A stretch of DNA of 64,000 nucleotides from Magnolia sinica (lineage: Eukaryota; Streptophyta; Magnoliopsida; Magnoliales; Magnoliaceae). The position numbers were made by a program, and so were the translations under genes. The DNA lies in assembly GCF_029962835.1 (NCBI RefSeq), contig NC_080582.1, positions 77,992,177-78,056,176 on the forward strand, in the 5' to 3' direction. Position 1 is the first letter of the stretch, and each line of letters opens with the position of its first letter. The notes beneath the pieces were generated by a model. The model searched no databases and was not told the origin of the DNA. It worked only from the letters and a program-made list of their open reading frames with translations. Positions 11,796-21,027 of this stretch are shown here, in pieces.

Positions 11796-13828
11796 CAACC
11801 TCCGTCTGATTCGTGGACACTTGTTTGTTGAAATAATACCGTTAGATACTTTTATTTTAACAGTCCAATAATTATCCTTCAATCGGATACTCAGATAACC
11901 AAACAAGTTTATTTTTTCGTACGTGATACATCTACACTTGGGGCCCACAATTGGAACGGTTTAATTTCAATTACTTGTATACCACACCTGCAATTCTGAG
12001 TGCCTGCGTATAATCCATCACAGTCTGCCAGAGTATCAAAGTTTCTCTCTTTCGGGAGTCCACCGATTAAAAGTTCGCGGTTGATTGGTGTGATTATTTT
12101 ACAGTCGGATATTCATGGCGGGCATGTCATCTGGACTGTTGTGATCACCGATGATGGGCCGAATATACAGCAGGTGATAATTTCGGAGTTTTTGAGGATC
12201 ATCTGGACCGTTCATTGGGGGTGGCCGAGGTATATGGGCCATGTGGCAAACATAATGGCTATCAAACAAACGTATTTTCCCAATGGCACTGGTTTTTATT
12301 GTGTGCCCTATTTAGAATATTCAAAGTAGGGTTTCTAGGCTAGGCAGTCAACCAATCACATTGGGCCCTGATGGATCAAGATGTGAAAGTGTCCTGATGG
12401 GTCAATTTGCACATGCAAGATCCTTCCTTCGCTCAGTACTGCAGGCTGTTGATTAGAAGGAACCCAAAATAAATGGTAATAAAAAAATTAAAAATAAAAA
12501 TGGGCTGTAGCGTACAGGCAGTTGTAGGTGATTAGTTGTCACTAAAACTTCATATTCATTATTGAAATCCATATCCTTCAAAAAAATTTATTGAAATCCG
12601 TAGTTGGTTTTTTGTCCATATGATAATTTAATTTCAACTTCAAGAATGTATTCGGTGTTCATCTACCTTTTCTTTTCATTAAACCATTTTCGCTGGCCCT
12701 GTGAAGGTATTGGAAAATGATTAACATTGCTTTTCTGTCATTTCACTCTTTCTACAGAACTATCCTGTCCAATTTTGCATCACGTCCACTTATTTTCTTA
12801 TTCTTCATATAAAATATTGGTTTGGAGCTTTCAGTCAGTTCTAGTTTTGATTATATCATTGCTAGCTTATGTTTTATGTGGCACTCTTAGGCAAGTTCTG
12901 TAAATCTTTCTTGGATGGAAATCCTGTTTGAACTTCTTTTCATGAGCAAGGGACAAGTTTTATGTATGGAGCAAGTGATGCTTGAGTTTCAAAATCCATG
13001 ATTACAGAAACATGAGTAATTGTCAAATGAAACTGTTTCTGGGCTGTTAATCAAATAAATAACCGTATTTTATGCACCAGAATGCATTGATGTATATAAG
13101 GTTTTAAACTTCTATTCTTCAGTTCTCTGTCTCTTGATAACAAAATTTACCTCGCAAGGGATCTTAGCAACACATACAATCCTAAATATGGACACTTAAG
13201 ATGCTAATGTTGTGTTGAACCATATTTTTGTGCACACACATACATTCATTTGTATATGTGCGAATATGCATATGAAGAACTATGCATATTGAAAGAAGTA
13301 ATTTTTTTAAAAATGGATAATCAGAATATAATATTAGAAATATTAGAAAGCGAGCAGAATACAGAGACAGGGGCTGCAAGTATGGCCATCACAGAATAAA
13401 ACCCCAAACATAACTAAAAATCAATGTAACTTGTGTGTTTGTGTCCCAAAAGCATACCCAAGGTGTTAAACAAGGACAACAAACTAATAACATGTAAATA
13501 TGGAGACACATCAGTAAATATATAAAGATATGCGGATTTTCATGTTAAAATATTCACAAGAATAGAAATTGCAGAAGGAAAGGCAATGCTGGTCCCAAGC
13601 CCGGTAAAGGAGGAGGGAGAAAGGCTTGAGCATCACAAAGTCAATAGCAGAGGAAGCTTAGTTGATTTTGTTGATCATCAAGCCCCTCAAGCTGTCTGTG
13701 CAGATCCGTTGGATATTTACTCTTGATTTGATTGCATTTATGAACTACTTTCCAGTTTTACCTCTAGTTATATGTTCCCAATCCGGATATTCTCTTCCAA
13801 TGCTCACTTGTTTGAAATTCTTGTTTAG
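11796..13828. other. No gene recognised; low-complexity and unique sequence
   Basis: A 109-codon open frame at 12000-12329 shows no family features. An A-rich patch lies at 12480-12500. The part from 13140 to 13828 may include flank carried along with the gene fragments that follow. No repeat boundary or coding region can be supported. Confidence 0.4.
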
Positions 13829-14013
13829 GAATTGAGCAAACTTTTAGAACCATATGAGAGGTTTTCTGTTGGTACAAAGGTTCAAGCTGTCTGGAGCGAA
13901 GATGGGGAGTGGTATGTCTAAAAAAAGGAAAATTGCTTTATTCCTTTTACATGTTGAATCAATTTTCACTTGTTGTACCTTTTCTTCGTTTTCAGGTATG
14001 ATGCAACCATCGA
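13829..14013 (+). pseudogene. SPF30-like Tudor splicing factor fragment (two exon pieces, intron kept)
   Basis: Exon piece 13829-13911 reads [19 protein letters not shown] then AVWSEDGEW. Exon piece 13996-14013 continues YDATIE. The 84-bp intron 13912-13995 has GTATGT at the donor and TTTTCAG at the acceptor. [20 protein letters not shown] is the start of the Tudor domain of plant survival-of-motor-neuron-related splicing factor 30, a spliceosome assembly protein that binds dimethyl-arginine. Only this start is present; the rest of the Tudor barrel is replaced by P5C reductase sequence. The acceptor TTGTTTAG just before 13829 suggests the exon border was copied too. This is a genomic DNA fragment, not a retrocopy. 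I am fairly sure of the Tudor identity and less sure of the exact paralogue. Confidence 0.75.
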
Positions 14014-14327
14014 GGGTAGTCGTCACAGGCTTGAGTGGCAGTGGACCAGCATACATATTTCTAGCAATAGAGGCTATGGCTGATGGAGGAGTTGCTGCTG
14101 GTCTTTCACAAGATCTTGCATTGAAGCTAGCTTCCCAAACAGTTTTGGAAGCAGCTGCTATGGCTATCAATTCAGGAAAGCACCTAGGACAACTTAAAGA
14201 TGATGTCACTCCAATGGAAGATACATAGCTTGGTGTTCGTGAGTTGGAGAACAACGAATTTCGTGGAACTTTGATGAATGCAGTCATTGCTGCTGCCAAT
14301 CGGAGTCGAGAGCTTTCAGAGAGGTAG
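14014..14327 (+). pseudogene. Pyrroline-5-carboxylate reductase C-terminal fragment
   Basis: Translation gives [50 protein letters not shown], a stop, then LGVRELENNEFRGTLMNAV and AANRSRELSER with a natural-looking stop at 14325-14327. This is the C-terminal dimerisation and active-site domain of P5C reductase, the last enzyme of proline synthesis (NAD(P)H-dependent reduction of P5C to proline). An in-frame TAG at 14226 replaces the conserved SPGGTTIAG segment, and the NAD(P)-binding N-terminal half is absent, so it cannot be functional. It joins the SPF30-like piece at about 14014. CGTCACAG at 14021-14028 resembles a leftover acceptor, which would put the true exon start at GLSGSG. Confidence 0.88.
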
Positions 14328-15091
14328 TTCTGATATAAACATCTTCCATTTTCTCCATTGTAGATTCGTTCACACATGATTTAATTGCATGTTCTAGAAA
14401 CCGAAGGAACCCATCATGTTGGACTGGCAGGGTTATACGCCATCTATTAATGGGTTACAGTCCTTAATGGGCAACCAGAAACGACACTTTCAGATATTTG
14501 CTAACAGTCTTCCTTTATCTCATCCAAGCTTTTCCTCTTATTTATTTATTTTTATCTTCTATTGATGTCAATTGTAGAATCAGAGTCCACCTCAAGGCTT
14601 GGGAGTCTGAATTTCAACTTCCACTCTCAAATGTCGGACATCTCGGACACTTGAGACTTCAAGTTTTCTGATCTTGATTTCCTCTTTCTGCTCTGTTCCT
14701 AATTCCTATTTGGGAATTGATGTGTACACCCATCTTGGCAATGTGATTTCTTTAGTTTCTTGCAGTTTCTTCTGCTCATGTAAGAGATCAATATGATTTA
14801 GAGACCTGAAAATCAGACTGAAGAGGACATTCCCCATAAATGTGCTAATGTGGTACACCTTCAAGATCCAGGTCATTCAACAAGTGGGATGCACTGTTGA
14901 CATGCCCAGGCCAACAAATCAGGCCCGTTCACTCATCAGGTGGGTCACATTTGAAAATTGGATAGATCGATCACCATCTCTTTTCTAATCTTTTCTTCTT
15001 TGCATCATCTATGGCATTTATTGTAATGTCAGTGTGAGGTTGGCATTGCATGTCATTGTTATGAGAGTTGCTAATATCTCCTTCAATGCAG
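14328..15091 (+). other. Spacer between P5C reductase and PRP8 fragments
   Basis: No coding sequence is recognised. It ends in a normal-looking acceptor (CTTCAATGCAG at 15081-15091) in front of PRP8 exon sequence, so its right part is probably PRP8 intron. Confidence 0.4.
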
Positions 15092-15618
15092 GTTGAGGTT
15101 GCTCTGAGAGATCTTATACTCTCAGATTATGCCAAGAAGAATAATGTAAATGCCTCGGCATTGGTATAGTCTGAAATTCGTGATATAATACTGGGGGCTG
15201 AGATAACTCCACCTTCACAACAGAGGCAACAGATTGCAGAAATTGAGAAGCAGGTGATATGTTTAATAAAAGTCTATCAAGCTGAGAAGCTTCTTTGCCG
15301 GTTTCACTTGGCTAATAATCTTTAGCAAATCTTCATGTGTAGGTGAAAGAAGCAAGCCAACTTATAGCAGTCAATCATATTTATGTGAACACCGAGGACA
15401 TTAAGGTAAATAATTATGGCTATTTTCCATTGTATGCACTTTTTAACTTTCAAGGTTCTGGAAACTGAACTTATGTGAGTAATTCCTGATTATAGGAGGC
15501 AGGCTACACATACATTATGCCTAAGAACATTTTGAAGCAGTTTATTTGCATAGCACAAATCTTCGGACTCAAATTGCAGGATATTTGTATGGCATAAGCC
15601 CCCCAGATAACCCTCAAG
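15092..15618 (+). pseudogene. PRP8: PRP8 spliceosome core protein fragment, three exon pieces
   Basis: Piece 1 (15092-15253, 54 codons) reads VEVALRDLILSDYAKKNNVN, then [18 protein letters not shown] and [10 protein letters not shown]. Piece 2 (15343-15405) reads VKEASQLIAV then NHIYVNTEDIK. Piece 3 (from 15496) reads [20 protein letters not shown]. This is an almost invariant C-terminal stretch of PRP8, the largest protein at the U5 snRNP catalytic core. Introns 15254-15342 and 15406-15495 keep GT and AG ends. Defects: TAG at 15167 where Q is invariant, loss of roughly 50 residues inside piece 2 between ASQLxAV and NHIYVN, and a frame change after ICIA in piece 3. SPPDNPQVK is still readable in another frame. 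It is a captured genomic segment; the real PRP8 gene is far longer and elsewhere. Confidence 0.93.
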
Positions 15619-15959
15619 TGAAGATGTGTATTGTAATAAATATAATATTTTTTTTATTGTCTAGTAATATAAATTTTGTTTAATATTCAGTTTTATTTGT
15701 ATGGCATCATTTTTATGTTTCCAATATTTAAAAAATTAAATACAGGTTTCGATTGAATTTTATATAATAAAAAAAATTACTGTTGTTGCGGCCTCCCCAC
15801 ACCGTAAAGGTAACTGTAGCGGCCATTATGACTACCGTTACCATTACCATTACGATATATACCTTGCGAGCAACCTTACACTCAAACATAGAGTGACATT
15901 AGCATGTATAGGTGATTTTTATAAAAATGAATGATCCTGTAGCATTGACACTACCATAA
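15619..15959. other. AT-rich flank with a GC-rich terminal-like patch
   Basis: AT-rich DNA surrounds 15787-15870, which holds GCGGCCTCCCCACACCGTAA and ACTACCGTTACCATTACC. Such TAACGGTAGT/GCGGCC phrases occur at the ends of some plant DNA transposons, so this may be the right border of the element that carried the gene fragments. No matching left border was found with certainty; a weak candidate is GCTGTAGCGTACAGGCAGT near 12505. Confidence 0.25.
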
Positions 15960-16600
15960 CTTGGTGTCAAGGAGGATGGGGCCCACTGTGATGCATGCAT
16001 GACAACCCCAGCCATCAGGTGCACCCTCAAAAGTTTGACCTGGAGCCCAAAAAATCAGTCCAATCCAAAAATCAGGTGGGCCACCCCACACAGAACGGTC
16101 AGGAGGTGACACCCACCCATTAAAATCTTCTAGATTGTGTGTAAGGCCCACCGTGGTGGTACATGCAATCCAATCCATACATCAGACGCTCCCCACCAGG
16201 ATGGACCTCCCAAAACTCAGGTGGGCCACATCACATGGATATAGAGGTCTTAGGCATGATTTTGCATTTTTCCCTATGGCATGGCCCGCCTGAGTTCTAG
16301 ATTGGCATGATTTTTGGCACATCCAGGGTTCATACATCGTGGTGGGGCCCAAACAGCTCAAAGCCTGCCTACACTTTGGGATCACTCTCCTTGTAGAAAT
16401 CCATTGTTTTTTACTCAAACAGCAGGCGATGCATCAGACATGAACAATGTCTCAAGGCATTGACTCTATAGAAGCGGGCCCATGGTTCAGTGATCCAGAC
16501 CATTAATCTGATGGGCCCCACTGCAGCTGGGGATGCCCCAACAGTCTTTCAGTTTGAAAGATCCTAGCGATCCAGGTGCAACATTTCAACGAAGACGAAT
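15960..16600. mobile_element. MITE-like DNA with GGGCCCAC blocks
   Basis: Contains ATGGGGCCCACTGTGATGC, CAGGTGGGCCACCCCACAC, AAGGCCCACCGTGGTGG, ACATCGTGGTGGGGCCCAA and GATGGGCCCCACTGCAG. The pattern resembles the family at 54.0-54.4 kb more than the main MITE family. Boundaries are unclear. Short open frames here are incidental. Confidence 0.4.
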
Positions 16601-16668
16601 CTTGAGTGTTTAAACCAGCTCTAACTAAACATAACTGACAAAAATACAACTGCAGAAATCAATCATAC

Positions 16669-16886
16669 CTGCCCGGCGATGTAGTCGTTAAGAATTATAG
16701 GAAGGCCCCCAATCATGGCTTGCAATAGTCCCAGGACCCGCCTGCAAATGTCAATTCACCTTGCATGATAAACTATACATGCTGACACACTAAAAGTTAT
16801 CAATACCTTCATGAGAAACTTACCTTTGTTATAATGCAATCACATGCACCCATGCATTCTTCCATTTTAGTAACGAATCCCTTCAC
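16669..16886 (-). pseudogene. MGD1: MGDG synthase, two consecutive exons
   Basis: Exon 16824-16886 (63 bp) encodes exactly [20 protein letters not shown] plus K, between a TTTTCAG acceptor and a GTAAGT-type donor. Exon 16669-16741 follows after an 82-bp intron and reads AGPGTIA, then AMIGGLPIILNDYIAGQ once the frame change is allowed for. It is 73 bp where 75 are expected, so two bases are missing at ATTGCAAGCC and the frame is broken. The protein is monogalactosyldiacylglycerol synthase, the chloroplast-envelope galactosyltransferase (GT28) that makes the main thylakoid lipid. These residues belong to the UDP-galactose binding C-terminal domain. The preceding exon of the same gene lies on the same strand at 29235-29459, so both may belong to one decayed gene with a very long intron. 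Following exons are not found downstream. Confidence 0.93.
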
Positions 16887-17376
16887 CTGAAAATTCAAAG
16901 TACGAATTCTTCCCTGAGGAGATTGAAAGTTCCAATTACATTGATGTGAAAAGGAGATCCACAATAATTCTAAACTGAAGAGGACGGTAAATGTTGTTTC
17001 GAAAATATGCGTATGGCATGTGAGTAGAGTTGGTGAGAATCTAATGGTGGGTCGCAGCGATTTTGTGGCGCCAACTACTCGAGCATGACCATTCATGTTT
17101 GTACCCGGCAACTACCCCTCATGACCATAGATTGACACCTCAGACTCGGTCAAAACCGGTTCAATTAGAGGTGCAACTCGGGTGGATTGGGTTGGGTTGA
17201 GGATCAACCTGACCCTGGTTAAAACCGCCAGTAAAGACCCAGAAAACCGCTGGAAAATCCTTTGCCCGCGGTCTGCTAACAGCCGGTAAAGCCTTGGTCG
17301 GTAAAGGCTTTACCGGCGGTCAGGACCTTTATTGACGGTTGTGCTGGCCGCCGCTAAATTGTCAGTTTTTTTGTTA

Positions 17377-18833
17377 CACTACCAGAAATTTTGTCAAAAG
17401 CTACGGATAATATCTGTAGCTAAATAGGACTAGCCCACAGTACAACCGTAGCCATTGGTATCATAGTTCTTTTAACATTTGCTACGAATTAAATTCGTAG
17501 CTATAGGGATTATGTACATCGACAATCCGTAGCTATAGGTTTCTTATCAAAACGTTAAAAAAAGAAAAAAAAGAAAAGGTGACCCTTATGAATCCTAGTT
17601 TTTTTTTTTTTTTTTTTTACACACCAGTCTATGTAGCTAACATATCTTGGTTAATTTCAATGATCTCCTTGTTGCCAACACTCTACTTGCCTTCAAACAG
17701 GCTGTAAGAGATTCTCCACCTTGTAGAGTGTTAACTGGCTTGCAGCAGGTGAGAAATTGCGGGTATGCCTCCACCTTGTAGACAACTCAGAATCTCCATT
17801 CTTTATGGGACTTCATTTATGCTGCAGATCAGATATTTCCATATAAACTTAGTAAAACCATTGATAAATGAAATAAACATCTAACTGAATAGAGAAAAAT
17901 CCGGCAGCAGACCCTCCCCACACATAAGAATGGATCAGTGCAAATGGAGGAATTGATTTATTTTCAGCAACGAGATAAACAGAACAAGCATGTTTAGATA
18001 ATAGGAAGGGCAAGCATCACAATCAAAGGACTTACTGTTGTCACAGCTAGCAAATGGACTGCATCGAGTCAACTCAACAAGTCTTCCTGAGTTGATGCAA
18101 GTACAGTGCCTTCACCCGCACCTACAATAACAAAGAGCAGAGCTCTGCTCCGATTGTCAGTCCACCACCGTCGCAGATCGCAAAATCACAGGGCCTTCTT
18201 CTTCGTTGGCTTACGTCTTTGATCCTCTATTAAATCCAGCAACCCTCAGAAATCAGTGACCCATGCACCTCAGGCAGCCATTAAATCCGTCATCCTATGA
18301 CGTGGCTTACTCAAATCCTCGATCCAAACCTTCGACCACCATCTTCTATGGTTGCTCCCAGCCTCGACTTCCACCCCTGCTCGATCGAGCGTACGTTGCT
18401 TCCACGCTTCCTACAATGCTAGGGTTTCAAAAACCCCCCTTTCGCCAAATGATGACATTGATCTGCCATTCCAATCGGCGAAAAAGTAGATGGCAGTGAG
18501 AGCCCGAACCACCTGCTGGAGAAATATCACCTTTGACGATGGTGAGGAGTTCATGCTCAAGGCAGTCGCCCTTGATCGCAAACAGGAATCGTCAAACTCC
18601 TATATAGGGTTTGGAAAAGACAATAAAAGGGATTTGAAATCCCCATTTACGCACCGAAAAATTGCAGAAGAAGAGAGATTAGGGATTTGAAATCCTCGTT
18701 TACGCACTGGAAAATCGCAAAAGAAGAGAGCTCCCTAAAAACTAGTGAAGTGGGAAAGGCAAAAGGAAATCTAAAGTAGATCTGCTCCAAGTTGTAGAGG
18801 GAGAGAGGGAAAGGGAATAGGGGAACAGGGCGC

Positions 18834-18867
<34 letters not shown>

Positions 18868-19082
18868 GGAACGGGGGTGGAGGGCGAGAGAGAGAAACAG
18901 AGGAGAGAATATAAGAACGAGGGTTCTGTTTTTTAAAAAAGCTTTTTCCGCACCTTTTGCTAGCGGCTGCTTTTAACTAGCGCTGCAAAGAGTTTCGTGA
19001 TTAATGATTCTTACATTTGCTGGCAGTTCGTGCTAGTCATCGGCAAAAAAAAGTACCGGCAATGGCCCACTTTCTTGTAGTG
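17377..19082. mobile_element. CACTA-like non-autonomous insert
   Basis: Begins CACTACCAGAAATTTTGTC and ends CTTTCTTGTAGTG, the inverse of CACTACAAGAAAG, which is the CACTA superfamily terminus. Subterminal GCTACGGAT/GTAGCTA repeats lie at 17398-17540. The flanking triplets (TTA left, AAT right) do not match, so the two ends may belong to different insertions. No transposase is visible. Frames at 18263-18690 look incidental. A GA run sits at 18841-18867. Confidence 0.45.
18628..18733. repeat. 53-bp tandem duplication
   Basis: AGGGATTTGAAATCC begins at 18628 and again at 18681. The two units differ at a handful of bases, for example GCACCGAAAAATTGC against GCACTGGAAAATCGC. It lies inside the CACTA-like insert. 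Confidence 0.85.
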
Positions 19083-19382
19083 AATATAACCACCTGATCT
19101 GACCTCAAAAGGACCCAACCCGAATTCCAACCGGAGGTTTTCAATGAACCCAACCTAAATTCCTCCATACTCAACCCTAAATTGACCCGACACCTAACCC
19201 AAATACATGTGATAATTCTGAACCCGACCTAACCTGACTCGAATTTGCTCAACCCATACCCAACCTGATTTTAAATATAGTTGGAGTTTTCCAACCCTAA
19301 TCCAAACCAAGGACCCTAACAACCCAAACTCGGGTTGGGTCAGTCAGGTTCAGGCTGATCTGAATCCAAGTTGCAGCCCTAG

Positions 19383-20296
19383 ATTCGATTCAACACCCCG
19401 AGTACGACTTTGGTGAGCCAATACTCCTTGGACCCAAATGAGTGGGTCTGAAGACCATGCTCATGACGCATGTTTGCTTGTCCTTTCAAGCTTGTGTGTA
19501 ATAATTGGGCTAGGGGTCAATACCGGGTAGACCTGACCTAGCATGTGAGTGGTGTTAGTATGAGCCTCGACCATGGACGGTCCCTAGAGCCCAGTAAAAG
19601 ATGAAGGTTGATCTCTAATGGGAAGACAACCGTAGAATTTTTTCCAATCTACCATTTAAAAGCTGACACCAAATTAGTGGGAGGAACCCTAAAATGATAA
19701 CGAGAAGGGAAAAACATCATCTGGAAAACTAGGTTTGATATAGAAGTAATACCATGCATTTACTGTAAGCAAAGCTTGTTAATGCTTATGCAAGTATTAA
19801 ACACAATCTAGATTAAGAAGTTCAATAATCCTATTATACAAATTCCAACTAATGGAAGTTCTAGAAAATTCCTGAGGCTGCATTTGGATGCACCACTGAC
19901 TTAAACTGCAATTATTATTATTATTTGAAAGTAGACAAATTTTACCAATAGGAGCACAGAGTTCAATAATACAAGAACAATTACAACCCAGCTAGGAACG
20001 ACCAATCACTTGAACTGCAATTATAGTCTGATAAAATAGTGTGTGTTACTGCAATTTGAGTTCTACTATCTCATTATGAAACGAGGGAACATCAATAATT
20101 TTTGTCACTAACTCTTGATTAGTGTTAACATATGTGATCGCATAAGCAATTATGCCATCGCATATGCCATTTTGGACCAATGAATCGCATATGCCATGGT
20201 GGCATATGTGGTTATTGTGCCATTAGGGCTTATGCGGTCGCACAAAGAAGTGTGCAACTGCATAAGCCATAGTTATGCGATTATGCCATTGCATGC
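19383..20296. other. No gene; GCATAAGCC/GCATATGCC motif cluster
   Basis: From about 20128 to 20290 the motif GCATA(A/T)GCCAT and its variants recur at least six times in both orientations, ending in GCGATTATGCCATTGCATGC at the edge of the gypsy insertion. Similar phrases reappear at 26868-26910 beyond the element. This suggests one older palindromic repeat that the gypsy element split. Confidence 0.45.
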
Positions 20297-21027
20297 TGAT
20301 GTAGAGCGCGTCGCGGACAGTTTCATGGCCAAGATGGATCAGAAAAGGCACGGTTGATGACAGAAGTGATCCGGACCGTTGGACCTTAGATCGGGCGTAT
20401 CTCGCAATCCGGAATGAGTTATCTGACTTAAAATTAATATATGATTTTGGGGTAGAACGAGCTACTTTAACCAACCAGCCCCGCTATGCCAGGTTGCATA
20501 AGCCGGATTTGCGAAAAACCCCTGGATCGACGGTCGTTTCCCTGTTTTATTTTCGTTTTTACTATAAATAATAAGTTTTAGTTTAATTATAACTCTTCAT
20601 CCGTTGGGCTTTAGGAGTTGTGTCCAACATGAAAAGTGCTTAGAATAATTAGGAGAACGGTTTGGTGAAGCCAAATAGGACACTTACTATTTTTGGTCGA
20701 AAACCTTGCGCACTAGTAGGCATCACGACCGTCTATAGATAGTAAGTTTACTATTTATAGTAAGTCACAGATTCTAAGAGTTTTAGTTGTAGTTTGATTC
20801 TGATTTCTTTCCTATTGCTTGGTACCCTTATTTAAAGGGTTGTGAACTCATTTTTATTCATTCATTAATCAATTTCTAATTCTATTAGAATTTATTTCTA
20901 TTTTCTTGCTTTCTTTCCTCGTGAATTCGAGAAGTGTCTGTGAAGAGTCCAAAGAAGTTCTGTGGATTCGGAGTAGTTATCCTTGAGGAAGACGGTGATC
21001 GACCTCATCACGTTCATCCCTGCATCA
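20297..21027 (+). repeat. 5' LTR of the gypsy element
   Basis: 731 bp, TGATGTAGAG...GCATCA. It contains ACTATAAATAATAAG near 20561 and a TTATTTAAAGGG block near 20829, either of which could be the core promoter. A near-identical 727-bp partner lies at 25549. Confidence 0.9.

Larger units (their letters stand above)
17166..19382. mobile_element. Element with TAGGGCTGCAAC-type inverted ends, split by an insert
   Basis: Left end TAGAGGTGCAACTCGGGT and right end, read inverted, TAGGGCTGCAACTTGGATTC. Inside both ends are GGGTTGGGTT-rich arms (17183-17222 and about 19085-19370). The arms would form one MITE of about 370 bp if the CACTA-like insert between them were absent. Confidence 0.5.

Noticed and set aside
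12000-12329. 109-codon open frame as a gene
   Set aside because: No recognisable domain, no splice context, and composition like the surrounding non-coding DNA.
13829-14327. A functional chimeric gene
   Set aside because: The Tudor and P5C reductase parts are in different frames at the join and the latter has an internal stop, so I keep it as captured fragments.
12480-15900. Helitron as the carrier of the three gene fragments
   Set aside because: No convincing 5' TC end or 3' hairpin followed by CTRR could be placed; Pack-MULE ends are equally unproven.
18263-18690. Two open frames as a small gene
   Set aside because: They sit inside the CACTA-like insert, include a tandem duplication, and match no family I know.
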